IMG/VR virus record: IMGVR_UViG_3300035035_000013
Location: 1-26,911 of that record
Source: a virus
Length of the DNA stretch: 26,911 nucleotides
Strand: one strand, 5' to 3'
Positions 7,250 to 16,609 of the stretch are shown here, piece by piece. Made by a program: the position numbers and the translations under genes. A model generated the notes under the pieces. The model saw only the letters and a program-made list of their open reading frames with translations, searched no databases and had not been told where the DNA came from. Positions within the stretch are counted from its first letter, which is position 1; each line of letters starts with the position of its first letter.

Positions 7250-10200
7250 TTATTTTGGTAAATTTAATAATTTATCTATTTCATCATATCTGCCTCTACC
7301 ACCTAAGTTCTTCTTAGTTTGGGCTTCTTTTAGTTTATCTTCAAACGTAGGATTTTCTCCTACCATCTTTAGGTACGCTTCTCTCCTAGCTTTTCTAAAT
7401 GCCTTTTGTACCATCTTATAAAACTCTTGATCTTCTACTCTATATCCATTACGTCTACGTAACTGTAGTCTCTTAAACTCTGCAAACCCATCCTTAAACT
7501 GTTTAGAAGCAAATACTTTTTCTAAGTCTGAACGTAGGCTACTCATAGAAATATACTTTTGCATCATAGATCTTTCCTTAGATGTAAGGCGTAGACCTTT
7601 GTATGTTTTAGTAACTTCTGGTAAGTTGTAACCCATTTCATATAAGGTTGTTTTTACAGGATCCCCAGATGTGTTTGTAATAGCTACAGGTGACAAAAAG
7701 TTAAATGCACGTAACAATGGCTGACTTCCTGGCGGTTCAAACTTTACACCAGATCTATCTTTTGCCAACATGTCATACTTAGGAGGTACTAACGATTTAA
7801 ACAAAGCGTCACGTCTTACTAGCATTTCTAGTATACCGTTAGCTTCTTTTTGGTTAGCATCTAGTAAATCACCAATACTACCAATCAAACCTGAGTATGG
7901 TAATATTGAACGAGTTGACTTAGCTAGTAGTCTACCACCTTTGTTAGCTAGACCTTCGGGGTCTAACACTGAGGCTAAGTCATCAACACCCGCAAGCATA
8001 GACTTATCTACTATTGCAGCAGCTGCCATAAATGTTAAAGTTTCTAGTAGCTCTGTTTTTATATCTTCGTCTAAAGCATGCTGGTAATTAAATACATTAG
8101 CTGCTGTTGCAATGATTGAGTTAAATGGTTCTACATCTCTGTAAGACACTAAGACATTACCAATACGCATTGTATGTGGTTTTATACCTTCTTGTCTCCA
8201 AAGATCTCTCATTTCTTTATCACGAGGTAAGTCACCATATATATTACCCATTGCAGCTCCAATACTAGCCATAGCTACAATACTACTACCAACTGCTATT
8301 CTACCTTTCATCAAGGCTTGTTCAGCTGGTAAGTCAGCTGCGGTAAGACCATACTTCTCAATGTTCTGACCAGCCATGATGTCACGATACCTTTTACTAA
8401 ATAGTTCTAAAGGTGTGTGTTGAGTAGTAAGACGTATAGCATTATAACCTGTTCTAACAAATGGAAAGAACAACATACCCACAGGGTTGTTTTGTAAAGT
8501 CTCAAATGCTTTCATCCAGCCTTCAACATCTCGTGTCATAGTAGCTTCTCTACCAGCCATTAACGCTGCTTGGTCAGTCACCACCATCATGTTACCGTCA
8601 CCCATTTTAAAGATTTGATCTGCAAACCTTTGCTCTTGGGCTTTTGCATAGTCAGTCAACTGATCTAAAGGTATACCTTTTTCTACACCTTCCTGTGCAG
8701 CTCTAAGACGAGCTGTAAAGCGACCTATAACAGTTCTAGCTGCAGCATCACCTGCACCCATAATGTTTTGTGAGTAACGCATAAGAGGACTTGTGTTTAG
8801 ATCAACAAGTGTATTTAGACCTCTATACATCATTTTTTCAGTTGGTGTACCAAACTCTTCAGCGTATGCACCTAATCGTTTAAAGTTTTGTAAATCTGTT
8901 GGTAAATCAAATCTACCTTGGTATGACATCTTTTTATTATGTACACCTTGTTTCCAGTTGTACTTAAATACTTTCCAACTTTCTGCGTATGCCTTACCAA
9001 TAGAATCTATAGTTGCAGCTGCTACAGCCTGTTGTGCTCTGGCAGCAGGGCCACCAAACATAGCACCCGCATACATCATAAAAGGTCTTAGTACAGTAAT
9101 TAAGTTAGTACCTACGACAGCTCTTATAGGTGTTTTAGGTGAACTAAGTATAGAGTTATAATATACAGAGGCTATTTCTCTCATGATTTGTGATGGTATC
9201 TTCTGACCATTAATCATACCGCCTAAACCTAGACGTGCTTTGAGATAGTTCTGTATCATAGATAATGACGTTACACGACCATCTGATATAGAATATATGT
9301 CAGCTAACATTTTGACTTGACGTTTGTTGCCATTCTTAATTAGCTCTTTCATATTTTGTGTAAATGTCTTTTCTTCTTCTATAATCTCTTTTAATTTTTT
9401 ACCTAATTTTGCTTGGGCTGCTTGTGGAAATATACCTCTACCTTTCTGTACCTCTAACGCATTACCTGTCATGTATGCAACTTTCTTCATTTCGATCATA
9501 CCAATCTGTAAATGGTCAAGTATGTCCATTGCTTGTTGCGTAGCGTTAGCACCTTTTGGTAATATTGTAACACCTGTAGCTATGTCAGACGCTTTCTTTA
9601 ACATGTAGTGTGTAGCTAGTGTCATAGCGTTCTTCATTTGAGGTGTGATAGTTATAATCTTGTCACCGTCAAAATCCCAGAATATAAAGTTCTTACGTCC
9701 TGCTATATCACTAACGTCTAATGTTTTTGTACCAATATCTGCATTTAGATACCGTTTCAAAGCCTCCTGACCTTCTTTACCACCTATACCTATAATGTCA
9801 ATAATTTCTTGAGCTGCAGCAATTTGCATCTCTCTTATTTCATTAAATGGCATAGCATTGTCAATCTGCCTAAATGCTTGCTCAGTAATATTGTCCATGA
9901 TTTCTGTAGCAAACTTACGTAAGCCAGCATCATCATTAGTCATTCTACGTACATGAGCATTAGTAGACATGTTAGTAGATCCTACTGGTCTGCCATCACG
10001 TTTAAAGTTTTTAGTAGCCTCATTAACATACTCTGTATATGGGTTGTCAGTATCAGTTGATGCACGATAACTAGCTCTTTCGGTTTGACTAAACTTTTGA
10101 GGATTAACTTGTGGATCAGGTGTACGTAACCTGTTAGCTCGTTCCTGTTTAGCACTCATACCCTGTTCTGGTAGCCAAGGATCATTAGCAGCTCTACCTT

Positions 10201-12127
10201 TTCTAAATGCTAAGTCAAGATAATCTTGTAAGGTTACATCTTCTGTGCTTGTTTTACCTAACTCTAATTGATTTCCAGGATCCCAGTATATACGTACTTG
10301 ATGCTTACGTTTACCTTTACCAGCATATAGACCGCCTTGATGAGTATATCCACCAAAACCTTCTTTTTCTAAATGAATTTGAATTATATCTAGTATACCT
10401 TCTGCATGCTCATATGAATACATATCATAATCATAATTAGCAATTTTTCTACTTTCTCTAATAAATTCACCAAGAGTTACATTTTCTCTACCTAAAGCTG
10501 CAAAGGTATCAACAACAACTGCAGCATCATCAGCCCTTAAACTACCATCTGGTAATGTACTGTCTTTGACATAATCATCTAATAACTTAAATAAACTTGG
10601 ACTAATATCTTCATCAAGGTCATAAAACTTTACGTCTTGTTTTTGCCTTGTTTTATATACTAGCGGGTCAGTTAGTTCTGCTCTAGTTTTTTTAATATTT
10701 TTCTTTTTATATTTATTAGCAGTAATTATATCGTCTGTGGTGTAAAAACCGTACCCAAATAATCCTGGTTTAGCCTCACCATAAAATTTATCACCATCTA
10801 ATGGCCCTTCTAATTTATCTATTTCACTAGCAGTACCATGATAGAATGTACCTTTACCACGAGTGTCAGCTATACGATTTTCTTCTTTTACGTTAAAGTC
10901 ACCAAATACTTCATCTTTAACAGTAATGTCACCCTTTATTTTTTCACCTGCAAACAATCTTTGTACTTCTTCGTAGTCCTCTTCTTCTAAGTACTTTCTT
11001 AAATACAAATCTAAGTTGTCTACATCTTCAGACTTTTTAAAACCTTTACCCTCAGCATAAGCTCTGTCTGCCTCTCTTTTGGCATCTATCATGTCATCAT
11101 AGTCATTCTTACGAATGTAGTTGTACATGACTCTATTACCTTCAGCGTTAGCTGTAGCTATAGCTTCATCATAAAAGTCTTTGATAACAAAGTTATCTCC
11201 TATAAGATCTTTAGATCTAGGTAAGAGTTTTTGATCTCCTGTACCTTCTAATAATTTTTGTTGTTCTATAAGTTCTTTTGCTTTTTTAGTAGCAGCAAAC
11301 TTACCTTTTAGAAAACCTACTAAGGCATGTCCTACTAGGTTTACACCAGCTCCAGCTGCAACTGATTTTATTCTAGCAGCCCAAGGGTTATCTTCTTCAT
11401 TTACAGACAACGCCTCACTAAATGGTATGATAGGTGCATACTGGTCTACAAGGTTGGCTATGTTGGCTTCTTCACTATCATTCATAATAAAGTCAGCCAT
11501 ACCACCCTCACTTGCTATCTTAGCAAACTTCTGTGCTTTAGGGCTTGTTAAAAACTGTATAGGTCTACTACCAGCCTTAAACCGCTGTGCAGCTCCTGCT
11601 AATTTTGTACCAGCACCTAGACCTTTCATAGCACCACTAGCAGCTATACCTGCCTTTGCAGCAGCTCCTGCCTTAGCAGTCAGTACCGCTAGAATACCAA
11701 ACTCTGTCATACCCCGCATAAGTTTACCAAGACCTGTTTTTGTCTCAGGTGTAAACTGATCGGGTATATCTATCCAGTTACCTTTTTCGTATCTTTCACT
11801 AAAAGGGTTATCTTCTTCTCTTACACCAAAACCAAACAAGCTACCAGCTGCTAGACTAAGAGTGTCACCACTAAGGTCTAAGAATGATCCTATACTTTCT
11901 GCAGCGTCTACAGCACCTCCCAAGGGCACTGATACGATCTCTTGTAGAGCCCTGCCTGGGCCGTCAGCTATAAAGCCTTGGTCTTGTTCTTGTTGTTGTT
12001 TTTCAGCTTCTATTGCTTTGTCAAGTTTTCTCTCCTCAAGAAACTCTTTACCTAACTCATTAAGTTCTTCATACTGTTCGTCAGTTGGGTTTTCATATGA
12101 GGAGATTGGTCTGAAACTATCGCTCAT
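7250..12127 (-). CDS. Large internal virion (ejection) protein, gp16-like, with ART-like domain
   Basis: This 1625-residue protein occupies the T7 gp16 position (last internal core gene, before the fibre); T7 gp16 is 1318 residues. It probably lines the internal core and is ejected into the host envelope to form the DNA channel. Visible parts are an acidic helical N-terminus (1-50), an Ala/Gly-rich hydrophobic region (about 140-185) and a basic helical part. Residues 425-622 look ADP-ribosyltransferase-like (FYH430GT, GLFGYGFY462TTDD, ending HQVRIYWDPGNQLEL). A long helical C-terminal half has membrane-active-looking stretches (GRIAVGSSIVAMASIGAAMG) and conserved-looking FFPFVRTGYNAIRL and SYRDVEPFNS. 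I see no lytic transglycosylase motif at the N-terminus, unlike T7 gp16. The start overlaps the gp15-like stop by ATGA. Confidence 0.9.
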   Translation of the reverse strand: MSDSFRPISSYENPTDEQYEELNELGKEFLEERKLDKAIEAEKQQQEQDQGFIADGPGRALQEIVSVPLGGAVDAAESIGSFLDLSGDTLSLAAGSLFGFGVREEDNPFSERYEKGNWIDIPDQFTPETKTGLGKLMRGMTEFGILAVLTAKAGAAAKAGIAASGAMKGLGAGTKLAGAAQRFKAGSRPIQFLTSPKAQKFAKIASEGGMADFIMNDSEEANIANLVDQYAPIIPFSEALSVNEEDNPWAARIKSVAAGAGVNLVGHALVGFLKGKFAATKKAKELIEQQKLLEGTGDQKLLPRSKDLIGDNFVIKDFYDEAIATANAEGNRVMYNYIRKNDYDDMIDAKREADRAYAEGKGFKKSEDVDNLDLYLRKYLEEEDYEEVQRLFAGEKIKGDITVKDEVFGDFNVKEENRIADTRGKGTFYHGTASEIDKLEGPLDGDKFYGEAKPGLFGYGFYTTDDIITANKYKKKNIKKTRAELTDPLVYKTRQKQDVKFYDLDEDISPSLFKLLDDYVKDSTLPDGSLRADDAAVVVDTFAALGRENVTLGEFIRESRKIANYDYDMYSYEHAEGILDIIQIHLEKEGFGGYTHQGGLYAGKGKRKHQVRIYWDPGNQLELGKTSTEDVTLQDYLDLAFRKGRAANDPWLPEQGMSAKQERANRLRTPDPQVNPQKFSQTERASYRASTDTDNPYTEYVNEATKNFKRDGRPVGSTNMSTNAHVRRMTNDDAGLRKFATEIMDNITEQAFRQIDNAMPFNEIREMQIAAAQEIIDIIGIGGKEGQEALKRYLNADIGTKTLDVSDIAGRKNFIFWDFDGDKIITITPQMKNAMTLATHYMLKKASDIATGVTILPKGANATQQAMDILDHLQIGMIEMKKVAYMTGNALEVQKGRGIFPQAAQAKLGKKLKEIIEEEKTFTQNMKELIKNGNKRQVKMLADIYSISDGRVTSLSMIQNYLKARLGLGGMINGQKIPSQIMREIASVYYNSILSSPKTPIRAVVGTNLITVLRPFMMYAGAMFGGPAARAQQAVAAATIDSIGKAYAESWKVFKYNWKQGVHNKKMSYQGRFDLPTDLQNFKRLGAYAEEFGTPTEKMMYRGLNTLVDLNTSPLMRYSQNIMGAGDAAARTVIGRFTARLRAAQEGVEKGIPLDQLTDYAKAQEQRFADQIFKMGDGNMMVVTDQAALMAGREATMTRDVEGWMKAFETLQNNPVGMLFFPFVRTGYNAIRLTTQHTPLELFSKRYRDIMAGQNIEKYGLTAADLPAEQALMKGRIAVGSSIVAMASIGAAMGNIYGDLPRDKEMRDLWRQEGIKPHTMRIGNVLVSYRDVEPFNSIIATAANVFNYQHALDEDIKTELLETLTFMAAAAIVDKSMLAGVDDLASVLDPEGLANKGGRLLAKSTRSILPYSGLIGSIGDLLDANQKEANGILEMLVRRDALFKSLVPPKYDMLAKDRSGVKFEPPGSQPLLRAFNFLSPVAITNTSGDPVKTTLYEMGYNLPEVTKTYKGLRLTSKERSMMQKYISMSSLRSDLEKVFASKQFKDGFAEFKRLQLRRRNGYRVEDQEFYKMVQKAFRKARREAYLKMVGENPTFEDKLKEAQTKKNLGGRGRYDEIDKLLNLPK
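10262..10855 (-). other. ADP-ribosyltransferase-like domain inside the gp16-like protein
   Basis: This encodes residues 425-622. The order Y-H430-G-T, then G-x-G-x-Y462-T-T-D with A-x-x-Y, then a terminal strand K-x-x-V-R-I-Y-W-D-P is the H-Y type ADP-ribosyltransferase layout seen in polyvalent phage proteins and toxin-like ARTs. The third catalytic residue cannot be placed by eye. If active, it would reach the cytoplasm or envelope with the ejected core proteins at the start of infection, by analogy with T4 Alt. The domain call is inference from motifs. Confidence 0.55.
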
Positions 12128-15100
12128 GAGTCAAGTCCTAAATACTTTCTAAGGTTAGTCATAATGTATATATCTCTTTGTCTCCTAAGTTTATCTATAT
12201 TTTTCTTAGTTGCATTTTCTAATCTGTCAGCATTTTGCTCATTCCACTCATCTCTCCATTGAAAAATAGGTGAATCTTGATATGCAATATCTTTGTTACC
12301 GTCATACTTTTCTTGAGCTATAAGCATGTTAACAAGGTTGTTGTAGTCAACTCTATCGGTTATTGGTGAGATAGCTGTACCATTTAGTATCTTTTGATTT
12401 ACCCTGTTAAGGTTAGCCCACTTTCTAGTTTTATTATTCCATTTATCCCAAAGAGGATTATGTTTAAAAGTTTTACCAATACCAAAAGTACCTGCAACTT
12501 CAATTTCTTTAGGTGGTTCCATCTCTAATAATAACTTGTAAATAGATGTATTTCTGTCAAAATCTTTAAAGTTTACACCAGATGTCTCATCAATATCAAG
12601 TAAGTTTTCTAATACAATATTAGGTTCAAGATTATACTTCTCTTCAAACTTAGTTAAGTCTCTAGAGTTAGATACACTAAGACTATCTTTGTTATATTTA
12701 CCAAGAAGTTTACTTGTATCACCTGAGTAGTAACCATCAAGCACATCAAAGGCATAGTCAGCCTTATCATTGTCTACATTGTCATATATACTACCTTCAC
12801 CATAATCATTCATAGAACCTTCACCAAATCTCATACCAGTAGCTACCATAAGTATAGCTTGGTTCTTGTCATTGGTTTGACTAACTGCTTGTTTAAGTAA
12901 ATGGTTAACTTGTAAACGATGTACCTTTTCACGTACAAGAGCATCATTTTCATACTCTGATACTTCAATACCTTCTCTTGCTAGTACTAAATCTAGATCA
13001 CCTTCATATATAGGACTTTCAATGTTGACTACAATAGAGTTAGTAAGTGTGTTAAGATCAACAGCACCTAGTTCATCTATAGCTCTTGAAAAACCTTCAG
13101 CATCACTAGAAAACACCTTAGCTAAATGTTTGTATTTATCCTTTACAGCAGTATGTAATGCTTGTAGTTCTGGAGAAAAGTCTGATAATGGTATTTCATC
13201 TTCACCATGTTTAAGTCTCTGTAAATTTAAAACATCAATAGCTGTATATCCTGTTTCACTAAACTCTGCTATTTGCATAAGTGCTCTTGGTAACTTACTA
13301 ATTTTATTAGTTCCTTCATCATACTTAGGTGTAAGTAAAGTACTATTTTTAGGTATAATAATCTCGTTTCTAATGTGATCTCCGTCAGGTGCATATTGCT
13401 GTAGTACATCTAGTTTGTTTCTAGCTGCTGTACCGTCTGCTAGTATGCTACCTATTTGTTCATTCTTAGCTAAAACAACAGGGTTCATTAACTGACTTGT
13501 AAAACCTTCTGCATCTGTAGCAAAAATACCTTGACCTGCTGTTGCTTCTCCAGCAGCTTGTGCTATAGCCTTTTGTAAAGCTACTTCTGGAGTATCACCA
13601 TTAAGATAATTTGCACCAATTAATTTTGTTATATATGCTCTTGTACCATCTAAAGCTGCATTAATTTTAACACCATCTCCATTTTCAGTAAGACTTGTTT
13701 TAATTTTAGATGTAACAGTTTCATTTATACCAGAATCTTTTAATTCTTTATCTATTAATTTAGACCAGTTCTCCTTACCCATATCTGACCAGATATGATT
13801 TGGCTTATATTTATACCTGCCACCATTTTTTTTAGCATCGTCTAATATATCAATTCTAAATTGAGCATCTAATCCTAGTAAATCTTCATGTGTAACATAA
13901 CCGTTTTTAGCAACTAACTCATTATACTTGTTACGAGATTCTTTATTGTTAAGTTCTGGTGGATCAAAAAATACCAGTTTTTGTATTATAGGTCTTAATT
14001 CGTCAGAGTCATAACGCTCTTCACTTAACATGCGTAAACCTATTTCTCTAATATCACCTTTAGTATGTGGAAGTCCAGTAGTTTCATTTATTACATTATC
14101 AGTATATAAACTTGTAGCTTTTTTAACTTCTAATGTAACTTCAGCTTTTAAACTCTCATCTATTTTATCTTGATTTAACCTAGTTTTGTTGTTGTGGTCA
14201 ATTAGTAACTGGTCAAGATCTAAGTCTCCTGCCATCAAAGTTTCTAGATCACCAGTCATACCAGCCATTTCAAAACCAGTGTAACCTTTTAAAAACTCTA
14301 CATACTCAGATGCTGTGTCTGGGTCAAGAGCAGATAAAGCACTCTTTATACCTTCAATAAGTCTTGTCTTGTTAGCCTTAAATCTACTAACAGTAGAACC
14401 AATCAAAGCCTCACTTCCAGGGCCATTGATTAGTAGGTCGTCAATAGAGTTTACAACAGCTAAAAGTTTAACATCAACGTACTTACCGTCTACCAACTCA
14501 ACCTCTGGGCCAAAGTTTTCAGCTGCAGTAATTAGTTTATTTATTCTATCACTTTGTTCTGTTTCACCTTGTCTAGCTAACTCTTGCTTAAACTCTGCAT
14601 TTCTAAACTCTGCTGTAGCCTTTACAACACTTGAAGTAAGGTAAGAGTTTCTAACTACATCTGCAGCACCAAACGGGTTGTTGTTTGCAATGTACTGATC
14701 TTCTATATAGTTTTCAATTTCTTCTTTATGATCTGAGTTTAGAATTGTATAATAATCATTTATTTTATACTCAGTCTTATCTTTAGTTATAAATGTACCT
14801 TCGTTGTTTTTTAACTCGTCAATAAGATGTGCTTTATAGCCTTGAGCTGCTTCCTGTAGTTGAGCTCTTACAAAACCCCAACGTACATTAGCACCCATTT
14901 TTCTAACATTAAGTGCTTTTAGTTTATCTCTTAGTGATATGTTTTCTTGGTTCTGTCTATCTAAAAACGCCTCCGTAGATTCGTTAATATTTTTAGACAT
15001 AGAATTGACTTTTTCGTTTATCTCTTCTATCTGTTGTATGTTACCTTCTACCTCTGCTATAGCATCTGGATCTCCAGCTTCATACCTTCTGTATAGCTCT

Positions 15101-15408
15101 ACACCCTGTTGACGCTTGGCATCAATGTAACCTTTACCTACAGTCTTAGCAGCTGTATCTAGAAAGTCATTTAATGTATCACTAAACTTAGATAGTTGTT
15201 GTAGTTGAAATTTGTCGTTACTGGTTTGTATACTGTCCTGTCTATCAAGTTCTCCTAGCTGATCCGTAGATGCAGCTTTGAACTCTTTAACAGTTTGTTT
15301 TCTTTGTGATTCTAACGCCTTAGCGTATTCTGCAAGATCATTACTATCTTTTTTGTTGTAAACTCTCTTGCTATATGATGAGTTGTTTGTACTCCCTGAG
15401 TAGGTCAT
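12124..15408 (-). CDS. Internal virion (ejection) protein, gp15-like
   Basis: This 1094-residue protein sits between the gp14- and gp16-like genes, the T7 gp15 position; T7 gp15 is 747 residues, so this is a long version. It starts with a Ser/Asn-rich segment (1-20), then a long helical, coiled-coil-prone region (about 20-190) rich in Gln, Lys and Glu. The remainder is largely helical and hydrophilic, with no clear enzymatic motif. In T7, gp15 and gp16 form the periplasmic tunnel for DNA entry. The same role is inferred here from position and composition. It begins 8 nt after the gp14-like stop and ends ATGA into the gp16-like gene. Confidence 0.85.
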   Translation of the reverse strand: MTYSGSTNNSSYSKRVYNKKDSNDLAEYAKALESQRKQTVKEFKAASTDQLGELDRQDSIQTSNDKFQLQQLSKFSDTLNDFLDTAAKTVGKGYIDAKRQQGVELYRRYEAGDPDAIAEVEGNIQQIEEINEKVNSMSKNINESTEAFLDRQNQENISLRDKLKALNVRKMGANVRWGFVRAQLQEAAQGYKAHLIDELKNNEGTFITKDKTEYKINDYYTILNSDHKEEIENYIEDQYIANNNPFGAADVVRNSYLTSSVVKATAEFRNAEFKQELARQGETEQSDRINKLITAAENFGPEVELVDGKYVDVKLLAVVNSIDDLLINGPGSEALIGSTVSRFKANKTRLIEGIKSALSALDPDTASEYVEFLKGYTGFEMAGMTGDLETLMAGDLDLDQLLIDHNNKTRLNQDKIDESLKAEVTLEVKKATSLYTDNVINETTGLPHTKGDIREIGLRMLSEERYDSDELRPIIQKLVFFDPPELNNKESRNKYNELVAKNGYVTHEDLLGLDAQFRIDILDDAKKNGGRYKYKPNHIWSDMGKENWSKLIDKELKDSGINETVTSKIKTSLTENGDGVKINAALDGTRAYITKLIGANYLNGDTPEVALQKAIAQAAGEATAGQGIFATDAEGFTSQLMNPVVLAKNEQIGSILADGTAARNKLDVLQQYAPDGDHIRNEIIIPKNSTLLTPKYDEGTNKISKLPRALMQIAEFSETGYTAIDVLNLQRLKHGEDEIPLSDFSPELQALHTAVKDKYKHLAKVFSSDAEGFSRAIDELGAVDLNTLTNSIVVNIESPIYEGDLDLVLAREGIEVSEYENDALVREKVHRLQVNHLLKQAVSQTNDKNQAILMVATGMRFGEGSMNDYGEGSIYDNVDNDKADYAFDVLDGYYSGDTSKLLGKYNKDSLSVSNSRDLTKFEEKYNLEPNIVLENLLDIDETSGVNFKDFDRNTSIYKLLLEMEPPKEIEVAGTFGIGKTFKHNPLWDKWNNKTRKWANLNRVNQKILNGTAISPITDRVDYNNLVNMLIAQEKYDGNKDIAYQDSPIFQWRDEWNEQNADRLENATKKNIDKLRRQRDIYIMTNLRKYLGLDS

Positions 15409-15416
15409 AACCTTAG

Positions 15417-16154
15417 TTATTCTTTGTTAAACATGGATGAGAAATAATCTTCGCCACCTAAAGTTGTAGCTGCCCCTAGTCCAGTAGATATACCACTAAG
15501 TATTGGGCCAAGTGGAGAAGGTTTAGGTGGAGCCTTCTGTTCGATGGGTCGTTGTGTCATAAACGAAGCGGTTGGAGCTACATGAGCAGATGTAGATATA
15601 GCGTTATAAGCTGTTGTATTAGCTGCATAATGATCTAAGTCTAGACCAAACTGCTTGATACCATATGCCCTTGTTGCATCAAATATGGTTGCATCTAATT
15701 GTGCAGATGCCATACCGTATTCTCTTTCAATATCGTCAATAGTCAACATCATAGATTGACCAGCTTGTTGTCCACTAGCAAGTACACTTCCTTGTGCTTT
15801 TATAGCCTTAGCTAAGTTAGTTTGACTCTCAAACATTGTCTTGTTTACTTTTTCACGTAACTCTGCCTGAGCTGCTTCTGACGCTCTATTGTGTTCTATT
15901 TGGTTAATATTCTTTTGCTGATAGTATGCAGACCTTGCTGCAGCATCAGCTTGTAGTTGTGCTGTAAATACCTCACCTTTACGTTGATCGTTGTAAGCTG
16001 AGATAGTTATGTCGTTAATATATTTTTGTCGTGCCATCGCATTGCTACGATTTACGGCATCGACCTGAGCACGGTGTTGCCTATTCTGTTCTTGTATTCC
16101 AGTAATAGCTTGAGCACCACCGAGACCAATAGCTAAAGCTGCTACCGTACACAT
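15417..16154 (-). CDS. Internal virion protein, gp14-like
   Basis: This is a 245-residue protein (T7 gp14 is 196). It begins MCTVAALAIGLGGAQAITGI, a hydrophobic Gly/Ala segment. A long Gln/Ala-rich helical stretch follows (about 20-150, for example QNRQHRAQVDAVNRSNAMAR), typical of the gp14 family. The C-terminal part has PPKPSPLGPILSGISTGLGA, another Gly-rich hydrophobic piece. In T7, gp14 forms the outer-membrane end of the ejection channel, and the two hydrophobic ends fit that. The start overlaps the gp13-like gene by 13 nt. Confidence 0.85.
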   Translation of the reverse strand: MCTVAALAIGLGGAQAITGIQEQNRQHRAQVDAVNRSNAMARQKYINDITISAYNDQRKGEVFTAQLQADAAARSAYYQQKNINQIEHNRASEAAQAELREKVNKTMFESQTNLAKAIKAQGSVLASGQQAGQSMMLTIDDIEREYGMASAQLDATIFDATRAYGIKQFGLDLDHYAANTTAYNAISTSAHVAPTASFMTQRPIEQKAPPKPSPLGPILSGISTGLGAATTLGGEDYFSSMFNKE

Positions 16155-16609
16155 GGTTTTATAAATGTTATAAGAGGTACATTGTTATAGACATGGTAGT
16201 TGACAAAGGTGAAACCTAAAAGTTTTAGTAATTTTATATGTGATTCGTTTCGCATATCTGCTTGATTAAATAAATAAGGATTGAGTAAACTGTTTACCCA
16301 GCGTTTAGCTTCCTTCACAAATGTATGTGGATATTCTGTACTAGCATCAGTACATAGCATCCATATAACATTCTGTGGAGTCACTCCCGCCACTCCAGCA
16401 GCCTTGCCGTTGGGAACCTTAAAATATACAGAATATGCTGAATTATAGAAAGATTCAATTATCGAAGCCTCTGCACATAAACCAGAAGTCTCCTCTGCCT
16501 CACGCCTATCTTCATAGCGTAAGTTCAGACCTACACTTAGAGCTAACTCTGGTGTGCAAGTCTGAATATACTTACCTTCGTACATGTCGTCTATTATGGT
16601 ATATGCCAT
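16142..16609 (-). CDS. gp13-like internal virion / assembly protein
   Basis: This is a 155-residue protein directly after tail tube B, where T7 has gene 13 (138 residues). Near its end, ESHIKLLKLLGFTFVNYH parallels the T7 gp13 SHIRFLKTIGAVFHEE region, and the fold is likely GNAT-like as in gp13. The region also contains NVIWMLCTD, VKEAKRWVNSLL and a Cys near the C-terminus. No acetyl-CoA pocket motif is clear, so an enzymatic role is not claimed. T7 gp13 is needed to assemble the internal core. The start ATG 16609 lies 38 nt inside the tail tube B gene, with an AGGAAG-type Shine-Dalgarno upstream. Confidence 0.8.
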   Translation of the reverse strand: MAYTIIDDMYEGKYIQTCTPELALSVGLNLRYEDRREAEETSGLCAEASIIESFYNSAYSVYFKVPNGKAAGVAGVTPQNVIWMLCTDASTEYPHTFVKEAKRWVNSLLNPYLFNQADMRNESHIKLLKLLGFTFVNYHVYNNVPLITFIKPCVR

